Source: JANOYJ01 sp031373225
GTDB lineage: Bacteria; Pseudomonadota; Alphaproteobacteria; Rhizobiales; Rhizobiaceae
Reading direction: 5' to 3'
Length of the DNA: 7,122 nt
Assembly (NCBI GenBank): GCA_031373225.1
Contig: JANMMM010000142.1
Coordinates: 1-7,122 of the forward strand
The position numbers and the translations under genes are program-made. Below the pieces are notes generated by a model, which was given only the letters and a program-made list of their open reading frames with translations, did no database searches and was not told the origin of the DNA. Shown one piece after another: positions 1 to 5,950 of this stretch. The first letter of the stretch is position 1. Each line of letters begins with the position of its first letter.

Positions 1-495
1 TGTTTGCCCGCCTCCGCCAGCTTCTCCCCGCTCACCGGCGGGCCGTCACAGGCGGTCTCGGGCGGCTCACGCTCCGGCCGCACGGCGCGAAGCTTCCAGC
101 CTTGCATAGTCAAACAGGTGCAGGGCAAGGCCGCTCAAGCGCACTGCGCAGATGGCGGCGCGGCGAATTTCCTCGCCACCCGCCGGCTTTCTAACCGCCA
201 AAAGCCGGATGAGCGCGCGGCGGCCCGCATCGCTGATAAAGGCCTGCTCGTCGCCGATGCGCTCCCCTGCCCTGCCCATCTGTGGCGGCGCGCTATCAGG
301 CAAAGGGCTCTTGCTTATCCCCAGCATCAGGCTCTGTGTGAGCCGCGCGGCGCTTTGCGTGTCGAACCGCTGAACCCAGTCATAGCGGCCGCCATTTCAA
401 TAGCAGCGCCCATGCGGATTGTTGATCTTCAAAGCGGCTGAAAGTGACGCCTGATCGGGCGCGAGCGCTTCAATCCTGTCGGTCGTCACCGCCAT
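1..495 (-). pseudogene. Decayed or interrupted minus-strand gene, left end off window, function unrecognised
   Basis: Read on the minus strand from ATG at 495, the frame begins MAVTTDRIEALAPDQASL and then meets TGA at 399-397, after 32 codons. The same frame stays open with G/C-rich third positions to TGA at 69-67; its part below 327 (MLGISKSPLPD...) could be read alone as an 86-residue protein. Near position 107 the coding signal seems to shift to another frame (MQGWKLRAVRPE...), which runs open off the window edge. The simplest reading is one gene broken by a TGG-to-TGA type nonsense change and a frameshift. Two small overlapping genes are the alternative. The first 20 residues faintly recall the start of SWIM zinc-finger proteins, but the zinc-binding part is absent and I do not assign a function. 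No convincing ribosome binding site precedes 495. Confidence 0.35.
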
Positions 496-614
496 GGCCG
501 CGCTGTCTATCCCTGCCCAATCCTTGCATCCCGAATCAGGGCCTGCCTGTTGCTACATCAGGGATTGCATTTGGCCAACTGCCTTTACCGCGCCGCGCCC
601 TGCGCGCGACAAGT

Positions 615-630
615 GTTGACAAGTGTCAAC
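615..630. promoter_or_regulatory. parS: parS-like palindrome upstream of repA
   Basis: GTTGACAAGTGTCAAC is a perfect 7+7 bp inverted repeat around a 2-bp centre. It fits the repABC centromere pattern GTTNNNNGCNNNNAAC except that the central dinucleotide is AG, not GC. The arms are identical to those of the site inside repA at 2071. A partial direct repeat, GACAAGTGT at 608-616 and 618-626, overlaps it with 10-bp phasing. It probably binds RepB, as a centromere or as an operator. Confidence 0.65.
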
Positions 631-655
631 ATGCTTCGGCCGGCGTGTTCCGTTT

Positions 656-673
656 GGTTAATTTCCGTTAACC
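656..673. promoter_or_regulatory. Inverted repeat, candidate operator before repA promoter
   Basis: GGTTAATTTCCGTTAACC has perfect 6-bp arms (GGTTAA/TTAACC) around 6 bp. Its inner 16 bp also fit GTT-N10-AAC. It begins 42 bp after the upstream parS-like site, about four helical turns, and ends 9 bp before the TTGACA box. This position suits a RepA or RepB operator controlling the repABC promoter. Protein binding is inferred, not shown. Confidence 0.45.
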
Positions 674-682
674 TTGTTCTTG

Positions 683-711
683 TTGACACGACTCGATTCC
701 TTCATCATCCT
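683..711 (+). promoter_or_regulatory. Candidate repABC promoter
   Basis: A perfect TTGACA lies at 683-688. With a 17-bp spacer the -10 hexamer would be CATCCT (706-711), a weak match, as is common in Alphaproteobacteria. It would leave a leader of about 170 nt before the proposed repA start. The -35 is clear; the -10 is uncertain. Confidence 0.4.
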
Positions 712-854
712 TGTTACGGGATTAGGCGTAGAGCGGCACAAATAGTGTAACTGGCTAATTCTTGTGTCAGTATCAGTCTTGTGGCGTCAACGTGTCGGGC
801 AGACTTTTGCGTCATGGCTTCTGTGGCGCGCCGGGTCTGTCTGCGGAAACGACA

Positions 855-893
855 ATGCAAGAGCAAGCGGACGCGGTTTGGAATCACATTTGA
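855..893 (+). other. Upstream ORF overlapping the repA start, or original repA start now out of frame
   Basis: ATG at 855 is preceded by GGAAA (845-849) at 5-nt spacing, the best ribosome binding site in the repA leader. It reads MQEQADAVWNHI and stops at TGA 891-893. That stop overlaps a repA-frame TTG (890-892) as TTGA. Either this is a leader peptide translationally coupled to repA, or it is the true repA N-terminus separated from the rest by a one-base indel or a -1 frameshift. Confidence 0.4.
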
Positions 894-2134
894 AAATTGG
901 CGCTCAGGGCGCGTCTGCGGCACGGCCTTTGTCGGCCGACAAGCAGATCGCCGCCGATGCGGCGGCGCTGTCGGCGCAGCTGTCGGCTATGCGCAGCCGT
1001 ATTTTTCCGCCCTCCGCACAAAAGCAGCTTCGACCGTTCTCGTCCGGCGAGGCGGCGCGGCTGATTGGCGTATCCGACGGTTATCTGCGCCAATTGTCCA
1101 TTTCCGGCGAAGGCCCGCAGCCGGAGACCGGAGCCGGGGGCAGGCGGTCCTATTCGCTGGCGGATGTGAACGCTTTGCGCCGCCATCTGGCCGGGCAGGG
1201 CGGCGCCAAGGCGCGGACCTATCTGAAAGGGCGCGACGCGGCCGCCGGTGAGGAATGCCAGGTGATCGCCATCACAAATTTCAAAGGCGGATCGGGCAAA
1301 ACAACGACCACGGCGCATCTGGCGCAGCACTTGGCCTTGCAGGGTTACAGGACGCTGGCGGTGGATCTTGACCCCCAAGCGTCGCTTTCCGCCCTGTTCG
1401 GCTACCAGCCTGAGCTCGATCTGACCGGAAACGACACGCTCTACGGCGCATTGCGTTATGACAGCGAGCGGGTGGCCCTCTCCAGCATTATCCGCAAGAC
1501 CTATTTCGACGGGTTGGACTTTGTCCCAGGAAACCTGGAGCTTCAGGAATTTGAACATTCAACGCCGCGCCATCTTGCGGACCGCCAGTCAGGGCAGGCG
1601 GGGGCAGCGCCCGGCGACCTGTTCTTTGCCCGTGTGCAGAGCGCGCTGAAAACCGTTGCAATTAATTATGACGTCATCGTCATCGACTGTCCGCCGCAGC
1701 TCGGCTTCCTGACGCTTGGCGCGCTCTGCGCGGCGACGTCCGTCATTGTCACGGTGCATCCGCAGATGCTGGACGTCGCCTCGATGAGTCAGTTTCTGTT
1801 TATGACCTCGGACCTTTTGTCGGTGGTGCGCGAAGCGGGAGGCTCGCTGAATTTCGATTTCCTGCGTTATCTCATCACGCGGTACGAGCCCAATGACGGG
1901 CCGCAGACACAGGTTTCGGGTTTCCTGCGCGCCCAGTTCGGCGAACGTGTGCTGACTGCACCCATGGTCAAGACCACGGCGATTTCAGATGCCGGCCTGA
2001 CCAAGCAGACGCTGTATGAAGTGGCGCGGGAAAATTTTTCGCGCGCGACTTATGACCGCGCCAACGAGGCGTTGACAGCTGTCAACTCCGAGATCGAAAG
2101 CCTGATCCAAAAAGCATGGGGGAGGGCGATTTGA
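890..2134 (+). CDS. repA: RepA, ParA-family partitioning ATPase of repABC replicon
   Basis: RepA is a deviant Walker ATPase that moves plasmid copies on the nucleoid with RepB-parS and represses its own operon. Counting from TTG 890, the protein is 414 aa, close to the usual RepA length of about 400. Visible in order are an N-terminal helix region (ADAAALSAQL), an MerR-like winged-helix segment (SSGEAARLIGVSDGYLRQL, followed by the GGRRSY stretch), the Walker A motif KGGSGKTTT, the A' motif LAVDLDPQASLSALFG, the B motif VIVIDCPPQLGFLTL and the conserved tail GLTKQTLYEV. The frame is open further up to GTG 764 (456 aa), but that start has no ribosome binding site and its extra 42 residues look unlike the family. 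TTG 878 is also possible. I chose 890 for length and because an upstream ORF ends there in a TTGA overlap; no good Shine-Dalgarno precedes it, so the true start may be ATG 855 with a frameshift. The 3' end carries parS. repB follows after 58 bp. Confidence 0.95.
   Translation: MKIGAQGASAARPLSADKQIAADAAALSAQLSAMRSRIFPPSAQKQLRPFSSGEAARLIGVSDGYLRQLSISGEGPQPETGAGGRRSYSLADVNALRRHLAGQGGAKARTYLKGRDAAAGEECQVIAITNFKGGSGKTTTTAHLAQHLALQGYRTLAVDLDPQASLSALFGYQPELDLTGNDTLYGALRYDSERVALSSIIRKTYFDGLDFVPGNLELQEFEHSTPRHLADRQSGQAGAAPGDLFFARVQSALKTVAINYDVIVIDCPPQLGFLTLGALCAATSVIVTVHPQMLDVASMSQFLFMTSDLLSVVREAGGSLNFDFLRYLITRYEPNDGPQTQVSGFLRAQFGERVLTAPMVKTTAISDAGLTKQTLYEVARENFSRATYDRANEALTAVNSEIESLIQKAWGRAI
2071..2086. 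promoter_or_regulatory. parS: parS centromere site inside the repA 3' end
   Basis: GTTGACAGCTGTCAAC is a perfect 16-bp palindrome and an exact match to the repABC parS consensus GTTNNNNGCNNNNAAC. It lies within the last 22 codons of repA, encoding part of LTAVNS. RepB should bind it as a dimer to nucleate the partition complex. It shares both 7-bp arms with the site at 615. Confidence 0.85.
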
Positions 2135-2192
2135 GCGGGATTTTCTTAATGCATCGGCGCATTGCGCACAAATTGCCGCCGGGAGGCCGGCG

Positions 2193-3206
2193 ATGGTGAG
2201 CCGCAAAGAGCAGCTAAAGTCATTTTTTGAACCGGTAAAGGCAGAAGCCGCCGGCGCAGGCGAACCGGCTGTTGCGCTTCCCCAACGGGCGGCCTCAGGC
2301 GCGGTGAAGGCTATGGGACTGTCGCTTGGAGATCTGTCGGAAGAGCTGGAGGAAGCCAGGCGGCTGCGCGGCGCGCTTGCAGCGGGAATTCAGATCGCGG
2401 CGCTTGATCCTGCCAAGATCGACGCGTCGCCCGTCGTTGACCGGCTGAGCGCCGGCCACGACGGCGACAAGGATTTTGCCGCGCTGGTCGAAAGCCTTCG
2501 GCAGAGCGGCCAGCAGGTGCCGGTTCTCGTGCGGCCACATCCGGACGCCGCCAAGCGCGGGGCGGGCTGGCATCAGGCCGCCTATGGCCACCGGCGGATT
2601 AGGGCGGCGGCCAAGCTCGGCCTCAGCGTCAATGCCATTGTGCGCCCCTTGAGCGACAGCGAGCTTGTTCTGGCGCAGGGCAAGGAAAATGCCGACCGGC
2701 GCGATCTTTCGTTCATCGAACGGTCGTTTTTTGCCAAATCGCTGCTGGAACGCGGATTTGACCGCGCCACAGCACAAGCGGCGCTTTCGGTGGACAAAAC
2801 CGAAATGTCGCGGCTGCTGCAAGTCGCCGACGCCATGCCGTTCGAGATTGTCCGTGCCATTGGCCCCGCGCCGAAGGCAGGGCGGCCGCGCTGGATGGCG
2901 CTGGCCGCGCTTTTGGCCGGGGACACGGCGCAGGTGAAGGCTGGGGATGAAATCAGCTCGGCTTCCTTTGAGGCGCTGGATTCGAATGCGCGTTTTCAGC
3001 GAATCTTTGACCGTGTGTCGCGGCGCGCTCCCGCGAATGCGCCGCCGCTGAAGGTCAAGAGCGCCACCGGCAAAGTCATTGCACATGTGAGCCGCAAGGG
3101 GAACGCGACGCTCATCGAAATTCCGGATGCGGCAGGGCAGGGCTTTGCCGAGTACCTCGCCGCCGAGATGCCGAAGCTGCTGGCAGGGTTCAGGACATCC
3201 GGATAG
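2193..3206 (+). CDS. repB: RepB, ParB-family centromere-binding protein
   Basis: RepB binds parS and, with RepA, segregates the replicon and helps repress the operon. The 337-residue product has the usual RepB plan. A conserved N-terminal stretch, SGAVKAMGLSLGDLSEEL (about residues 35-52), is probably the RepA contact region. A ParB/Srx-type domain spans about 69-165, with LVESLRQSGQQVPVLVR and the GHRR box at 132-135. It is followed by KENADRRDLSFIERS (164-178) and a helix-turn-helix around 189-213 (RATAQAALSVDKTEMSRLL). The C-terminal third would be the dimerisation part. The start is ATG 2193, with GGGAGG at 2181-2186 and 6-nt spacing. It follows repA by 58 bp and is probably on the same transcript. 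Confidence 0.95.
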   Translation: MVSRKEQLKSFFEPVKAEAAGAGEPAVALPQRAASGAVKAMGLSLGDLSEELEEARRLRGALAAGIQIAALDPAKIDASPVVDRLSAGHDGDKDFAALVESLRQSGQQVPVLVRPHPDAAKRGAGWHQAAYGHRRIRAAAKLGLSVNAIVRPLSDSELVLAQGKENADRRDLSFIERSFFAKSLLERGFDRATAQAALSVDKTEMSRLLQVADAMPFEIVRAIGPAPKAGRPRWMALAALLAGDTAQVKAGDEISSASFEALDSNARFQRIFDRVSRRAPANAPPLKVKSATGKVIAHVSRKGNATLIEIPDAAGQGFAEYLAAEMPKLLAGFRTSG

Positions 3207-3218
3207 ATTTCAAGTTTT

Positions 3219-3235
3219 CCGCCCAGTGCGGGCGG
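3219..3235. repeat. G+C hairpin just after repB
   Basis: CCGCCC-AGTGC-GGGCGG forms a perfect 6-bp G+C stem with a 5-nt loop, 12 nt after the repB stop. No T-run follows on either strand, so it is not a standard intrinsic terminator. It may stabilise or pause the mRNA between repAB and repC, contributing to their different expression levels. Confidence 0.4.
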
Positions 3236-3280
3236 GTGTGTTGCGTGAGAATTGAAATTCGAAAGGAAGCCAGACCGGCA

Positions 3281-3318
3281 AATAAAAAGGCCCCCGGAAC
3301 GTTACCATTCAGGAAGCC
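3281..3318 (-). terminator. Intrinsic terminator of the ctRNA
   Basis: On the minus strand GGCUUCC pairs with GGGGGCC (two G-U pairs). After one U-C mismatch GAA pairs with UUC, then a U-G and a G-C pair close a GUAA loop, and UUUUUAUUU follows. On the plus strand the two G-U pairs become A-C mismatches, so the hairpin is stable only in the minus-strand transcript. This fixes its direction. It doubles as the hairpin that would start contact with repC mRNA. Confidence 0.75.
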
Positions 3319-3334
3319 CTCTTAAGATGTAGCA
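3281..3334 (-). ncRNA. Antisense counter-transcribed RNA (ctRNA) controlling repC
   Basis: In repABC replicons a small RNA from the opposite strand of the repB-repC gap blocks repC expression and causes incompatibility. Here the minus strand has a perfect TTGACA at 3368-3363, a start predicted near 3334 and an intrinsic terminator ending near 3281. This gives an RNA of about 50-55 nt, in the range known for these ctRNAs. The product is fully complementary to the repC leader. No protein frame of note lies in it. Both ends are predicted to within a few bases only. Confidence 0.75.
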
Positions 3335-3386
3335 ATCGCAGAGAATCACTTCCCACGAATCTTGTCAAGAGTCGGGCACGTTCCGG
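3294..3386 (+). promoter_or_regulatory. repC leader inverted repeat linking the ctRNA target to the repC upstream region
   Basis: CCGGAACGT at 3294-3302 and ACGTTCCGG at 3378-3386 are perfect 9-bp complements, 75 nt apart, on the repC mRNA. The left arm is within the ctRNA target hairpin and the right arm is about 40 nt before the repC start. Two exclusive folds are therefore possible: a long-range stem when ctRNA is absent, or ctRNA pairing that frees the right arm to fold elsewhere, for example GGCA/TGCC at 3385-3403 near the ribosome binding site. This matches the known logic of repC control; the particular fold is inferred. Confidence 0.5.
3340..3368 (-). promoter_or_regulatory. Promoter of the ctRNA
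   Basis: On the minus strand the -35 box is a perfect TTGACA (3368-3363). At 17-bp spacing the -10 position reads TTCTCT (3345-3340), and a GATTCT option lies two bases upstream; both are weak. The -35 sits inside the small palindrome TCTTGTCAAGA (3360-3370). Confidence 0.55.
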
Positions 3387-3423
3387 CACGGACTTTTGTT
3401 GCCTTTGAGCAAGGAAAGTGACG

Positions 3424-4689
3424 ATGACGGAGAATTTTGCAACGACGCCATTTGGCGGCGCACCCATGCGCTCGGCCATTTTTTCCCTGCAGGAGCGCGT
3501 GCGCCGCCGGCGCGGGGAGATTGAATTCCAAGGGGAGGGCGGCAATGACACAGGCCGCGCCGACAAATGGAAGGTCATCCGCGCGCTCGGCGAGGCAAGG
3601 GCGCGCTTTGGCCTGTCAGACCGCGCCATCGCTGTCCTGGAGGCGCTGGTGAGCGTTCTGCCGGGCAAGGAGCTCGACGCCTCGCGGGCGATGATCGTGT
3701 TTCCGTCCAACGCCGAAATTTCCGCCCGCGCCAACGGCATGGCCCCTGCCACGATCCGCCGGCATCTGGCGGCTCTCGTGCAGGCCGACCTCATCCTTCG
3801 CCGCGACAGCCCCAATGGCAAGCGCTACTGCCGCAGGGACGATGCGGGGCAGGTCGAAAGCGCCTTCGGCTTCGACCTCGCGCCGCTGGCGCTGAGCGCG
3901 GCGACGATCTTTGAGGCGTCTGACGCCGCCAAGGCGGAGATGCGCGCCAGGAGCCTTCTGAAAGGCGAAATTACCATCCATCAGCGCGATGTGGCGAAGC
4001 TTGTATCGGCGGCGCAGGAGGAAGGCAGGGCCGGAGACTGGGAAGGGTTCGCTCAGCGGCTCGTCGCTCTGTCACTGCGTCTGCCGCGTGACGCCGCCAT
4101 TGAGGCCCTGTCATTGCGCCGCACAGGGCTTTCAAGGCTTCAGGCGGAGGTGGAAAAAACATGGCTCGACAGTCTGACAGATCAAGAATTGAGCGCCAAT
4201 GACACAGATTTTGAGCGGCATATTCAGAATTCAAATACAGATATTAATTTTGAAAAAAGCCAAGAAAATACCAAGAAGCCGAAGGTTGGCGCGCTCGAAG
4301 TGAAAACATGGGAAGGGGAGAAAACTGACGGTGAGGAGACACGGGGTGACCCCATCCGGCGCGACAGAACGGCGGCGATTCCGCTCGCTTATCTTTTGTC
4401 CGCCTGTCCGCTGATCGAAACCTATGCCCGTGACGGCATCAAGACCTGGCATGATGTGGCGGCCACAGCAGGCCTAGTGCGCTCCATGCTCGGCATATCG
4501 CCTGACGCCTGGCGGAAGGCCCAGGCGGACTTTGGCGAAACCGGCGCGGCGATCGTGGTGGCGGCAATTCTTGAGCGGGCCGAAGACATCCGCTCGCCCG
4601 GCGGCTATCTGCGGTCGCTGTCGGAAAAGGCGCGGGCCGGAAAATTCTCGGTTTGGCCTATGCTGGAAGCCCTGCATGCGCGCAAATGA
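3424..4689 (+). CDS. repC: RepC, replication initiator of repABC replicon
   Basis: RepC is the initiator protein and acts mainly in cis at an origin within its own gene. The product is 421 aa, near the usual 400-440. It opens with TENFATTPFGGAPM, like the TTPFGRR start of RepC proteins. A winged-helix DNA-binding region spans about residues 45-145 and includes FPSNAEISARANGMAPATIR, RHLAALVQADLILRRDSPNG and KRYCRR. Then come a helical middle part, a low-complexity Asn/Lys/Glu linker (NSNTDINFEKSQENTKK) and a conserved C-terminal domain (ACPLIETYARDGIKTWHDV ... SPGGYLRSLSEKA). AAGGA at 3411-3415 lies 8 nt before ATG 3424. GTG 3418 is in frame but abuts the ribosome binding site, so 3424 is preferred. 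It is convergent with the recombinase gene, 5 bp away. Confidence 0.95.
   Translation: MTENFATTPFGGAPMRSAIFSLQERVRRRRGEIEFQGEGGNDTGRADKWKVIRALGEARARFGLSDRAIAVLEALVSVLPGKELDASRAMIVFPSNAEISARANGMAPATIRRHLAALVQADLILRRDSPNGKRYCRRDDAGQVESAFGFDLAPLALSAATIFEASDAAKAEMRARSLLKGEITIHQRDVAKLVSAAQEEGRAGDWEGFAQRLVALSLRLPRDAAIEALSLRRTGLSRLQAEVEKTWLDSLTDQELSANDTDFERHIQNSNTDINFEKSQENTKKPKVGALEVKTWEGEKTDGEETRGDPIRRDRTAAIPLAYLLSACPLIETYARDGIKTWHDVAATAGLVRSMLGISPDAWRKAQADFGETGAAIVVAAILERAEDIRSPGGYLRSLSEKARAGKFSVWPMLEALHARK
4184..4285. other. oriV: A+T-rich island within repC, candidate oriV
   Basis: Within a G+C-rich gene, this stretch is strongly A+T-rich: 42 of 60 bases at 4201-4260, including ATATTAATTTTGAAAAAA. 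It encodes the low-complexity linker of RepC. In studied repABC plasmids the origin has been mapped inside repC, in an A+T-rich central region, which suits duplex melting. Exact limits and RepC-binding sites cannot be read from the sequence. Confidence 0.6.
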
Positions 4690-4694
4690 CCGCT

Positions 4695-5870
4695 TCAGAT
4701 GATAATTCGGGCTGCCCGGCCCAGCTTCCTCTCAGCATCATTGTAATAGCTCGCGGCTTGGGCGGTGGATTTATGGCGCGACTGCTGCATGGCTTCGGGC
4801 AGCGAAATCCCGCGGTTGGCGGCTTCCGTGAGAAAACCGGAGCGCAGACCATGCGCGGAGTAGGCGGCGGGGTCGAGACCGGTGGCTTTGATGCGGGTTT
4901 TGAGGATCAGGTTGACCGATTGCGGATCAAGTCCTTTGCGGCTGACATGTCCCCAGCGGTCAAGGCCCCGAAACAGCGGTCCGGAAGTGATGTTGGCGCG
5001 TTCGAGCCAGCTCTTGAGCGCGGTCACCGGTTTTCCGATGAGAATGACGCGTTCATCCTTGTCAGCCGCCGCCGTCTTTGTGCGGCCGAGCCTGATTGTT
5101 ACGCACGGCAGGAGCGAAGAGCTGGGATCGGCGGGATCAGAGCGCACGGGTTCGTCCTCAATGAGGTCCTCGACCCGAAGCCCTGCCACCTCACTGCGCC
5201 GCCGTCCGCCGGAGGCAAAGGCGAGCAAAAGAAGCGCGCGGTCGCGGACATCAACCAGTCTTTCGCTGCTTGTGATATTCAAAATGGAGCGCAAGACGTC
5301 CGCTGTCACAGCCTTCTGGCTCTTGCGGCCGCGCGGCCGGCTGGAGGCCCGGACAGCCAGTTTGACCGCCGCGCGCAGCCCCGGCGCATCGAAGGTGCCG
5401 GTCAGCCCGCGCCATTGCGTCAGCGTTGACCAGGACGACAGCCGGCGGCGCACTGTGGCCGGGGCGTGTGGTCCTTCCATTCGCAGCAGGCCGCTTTGTC
5501 TGAGCCCTGCGGCCACCTCCAGCGGCATGCCATGCGCCGGATCAATCTCTTGCTGATGCCTGTCCCAGAGATGATGCGCCACGAACTTTATGAGCAGCGC
5601 CTCCGGCGCGGGCCATGGCAGCGGTTTGCCCGTGGCGGCGAAGGCCCAGGCTTCCAGATAGGCGAGGTCCGAGGCGAGCGCCCGCATCGTATTGGCGCCA
5701 AGCCCCTGCTTGGCGAGGTGCTTGAGTGTTGCAACATCCTCATCGGTCAGGATTCCGGCCAGTCTTTCACGGCGGTTGAACGGCAGGATGGCGTCGAGCG
5801 CGTCCAGCTCTACGGCGCGGGAGGGCTGGCTTTCGATGTCTCGCTTTGAAGGGTTCGCGGCGTCAGTCAT
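4695..5870 (-). CDS. Tyrosine recombinase (phage integrase family)
   Basis: The 391-residue product is a site-specific recombinase that cuts and rejoins DNA through a tyrosine. The N-terminal part (about 35-175) is the SAM-like core-binding domain (LAKQGLGANTMRALASDLAYLEAWA ... APATVRRRLSSWS). The catalytic domain shows Arg224 (GGRRRSEVAGL), Lys265 (GRTKT), His340 and Arg343 (HGLRSGF), His366 (SRHKS) and a tyrosine at 375 or 376 (ASYYND; 375 by XerD spacing). All catalytic positions are present, so it is probably active. ATG 5870 was chosen because AAAGGA precedes it at 7 nt; a longer frame to 5957 would run through the divergent antitoxin promoter. Its stop is 5 bp from the repC stop. Resolution of plasmid multimers is the likely role, with integration of a mobile element as the alternative. 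No attachment or resolution site was recognised. Confidence 0.9.
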   Translation of the reverse strand: MTDAANPSKRDIESQPSRAVELDALDAILPFNRRERLAGILTDEDVATLKHLAKQGLGANTMRALASDLAYLEAWAFAATGKPLPWPAPEALLIKFVAHHLWDRHQQEIDPAHGMPLEVAAGLRQSGLLRMEGPHAPATVRRRLSSWSTLTQWRGLTGTFDAPGLRAAVKLAVRASSRPRGRKSQKAVTADVLRSILNITSSERLVDVRDRALLLLAFASGGRRRSEVAGLRVEDLIEDEPVRSDPADPSSSLLPCVTIRLGRTKTAAADKDERVILIGKPVTALKSWLERANITSGPLFRGLDRWGHVSRKGLDPQSVNLILKTRIKATGLDPAAYSAHGLRSGFLTEAANRGISLPEAMQQSRHKSTAQAASYYNDAERKLGRAARIII

Positions 5871-5900
5871 TAGACTGTCCTTTGCACGCCGGGTGGGAGC

Positions 5901-5929
5901 TTGAATGAACTCCGTAAATCCCGTATATT
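5901..5929 (+). promoter_or_regulatory. Promoter of the orphan antitoxin
   Basis: TTGAAT (5901-5906) and TATATT (5924-5929) are separated by exactly 17 bp, the best-matched complete promoter in the window. The predicted start near 5936 leaves only about 15 nt before the ATG. CCGTA is repeated at 5912-5916 and 5921-5925, and GGAG/CTCC (5896-5899, 5910-5913) brackets the -35. These are possible operator elements. The site lies in the 80-bp gap shared with the divergent recombinase gene. Confidence 0.65.
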
Positions 5930-5950
5930 CCGCAACAAAGGAGATTTTCC

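Larger units (their letters stand above)
496..889. other. Replicon control region upstream of repA
   Basis: No convincing protein gene lies here apart from a 12-codon upstream ORF at its right end. The stretch holds a parS-like palindrome (615-630), a second inverted repeat (656-673), a perfect TTGACA box (683-688) and an untranslated leader before repA. By analogy with studied repABC cassettes, RepA with RepB represses transcription by binding in this region. The left part, about 496-600, shows no feature I can support. Confidence 0.55.

Noticed and set aside
4..441. 145-codon plus-strand open frame
   Set aside because: It is antisense to the coding-like minus frame, is Ala/Arg-rich with no family resemblance and has no ribosome binding site.
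884..1558. 224-codon minus-strand open frame inside repA
   Set aside because: It is a shadow of repA in high-G+C DNA; the repA motifs fix the real frame and strand.
2148..2163. Small inverted repeat AATGC/GCATT between repA and repB
   Set aside because: It has five-bp arms with a 6-nt loop and no T-run; too weak to call a terminator or operator.
2295..3086. 263-codon minus-strand open frame inside repB
   Set aside because: It is a shadow of repB, with no recognisable domain and no start signals.
4653..5429. 258-codon plus-strand open frame opposite the recombinase
   Set aside because: The minus frame has all recombinase catalytic motifs; this one has none and overlaps the repC end.
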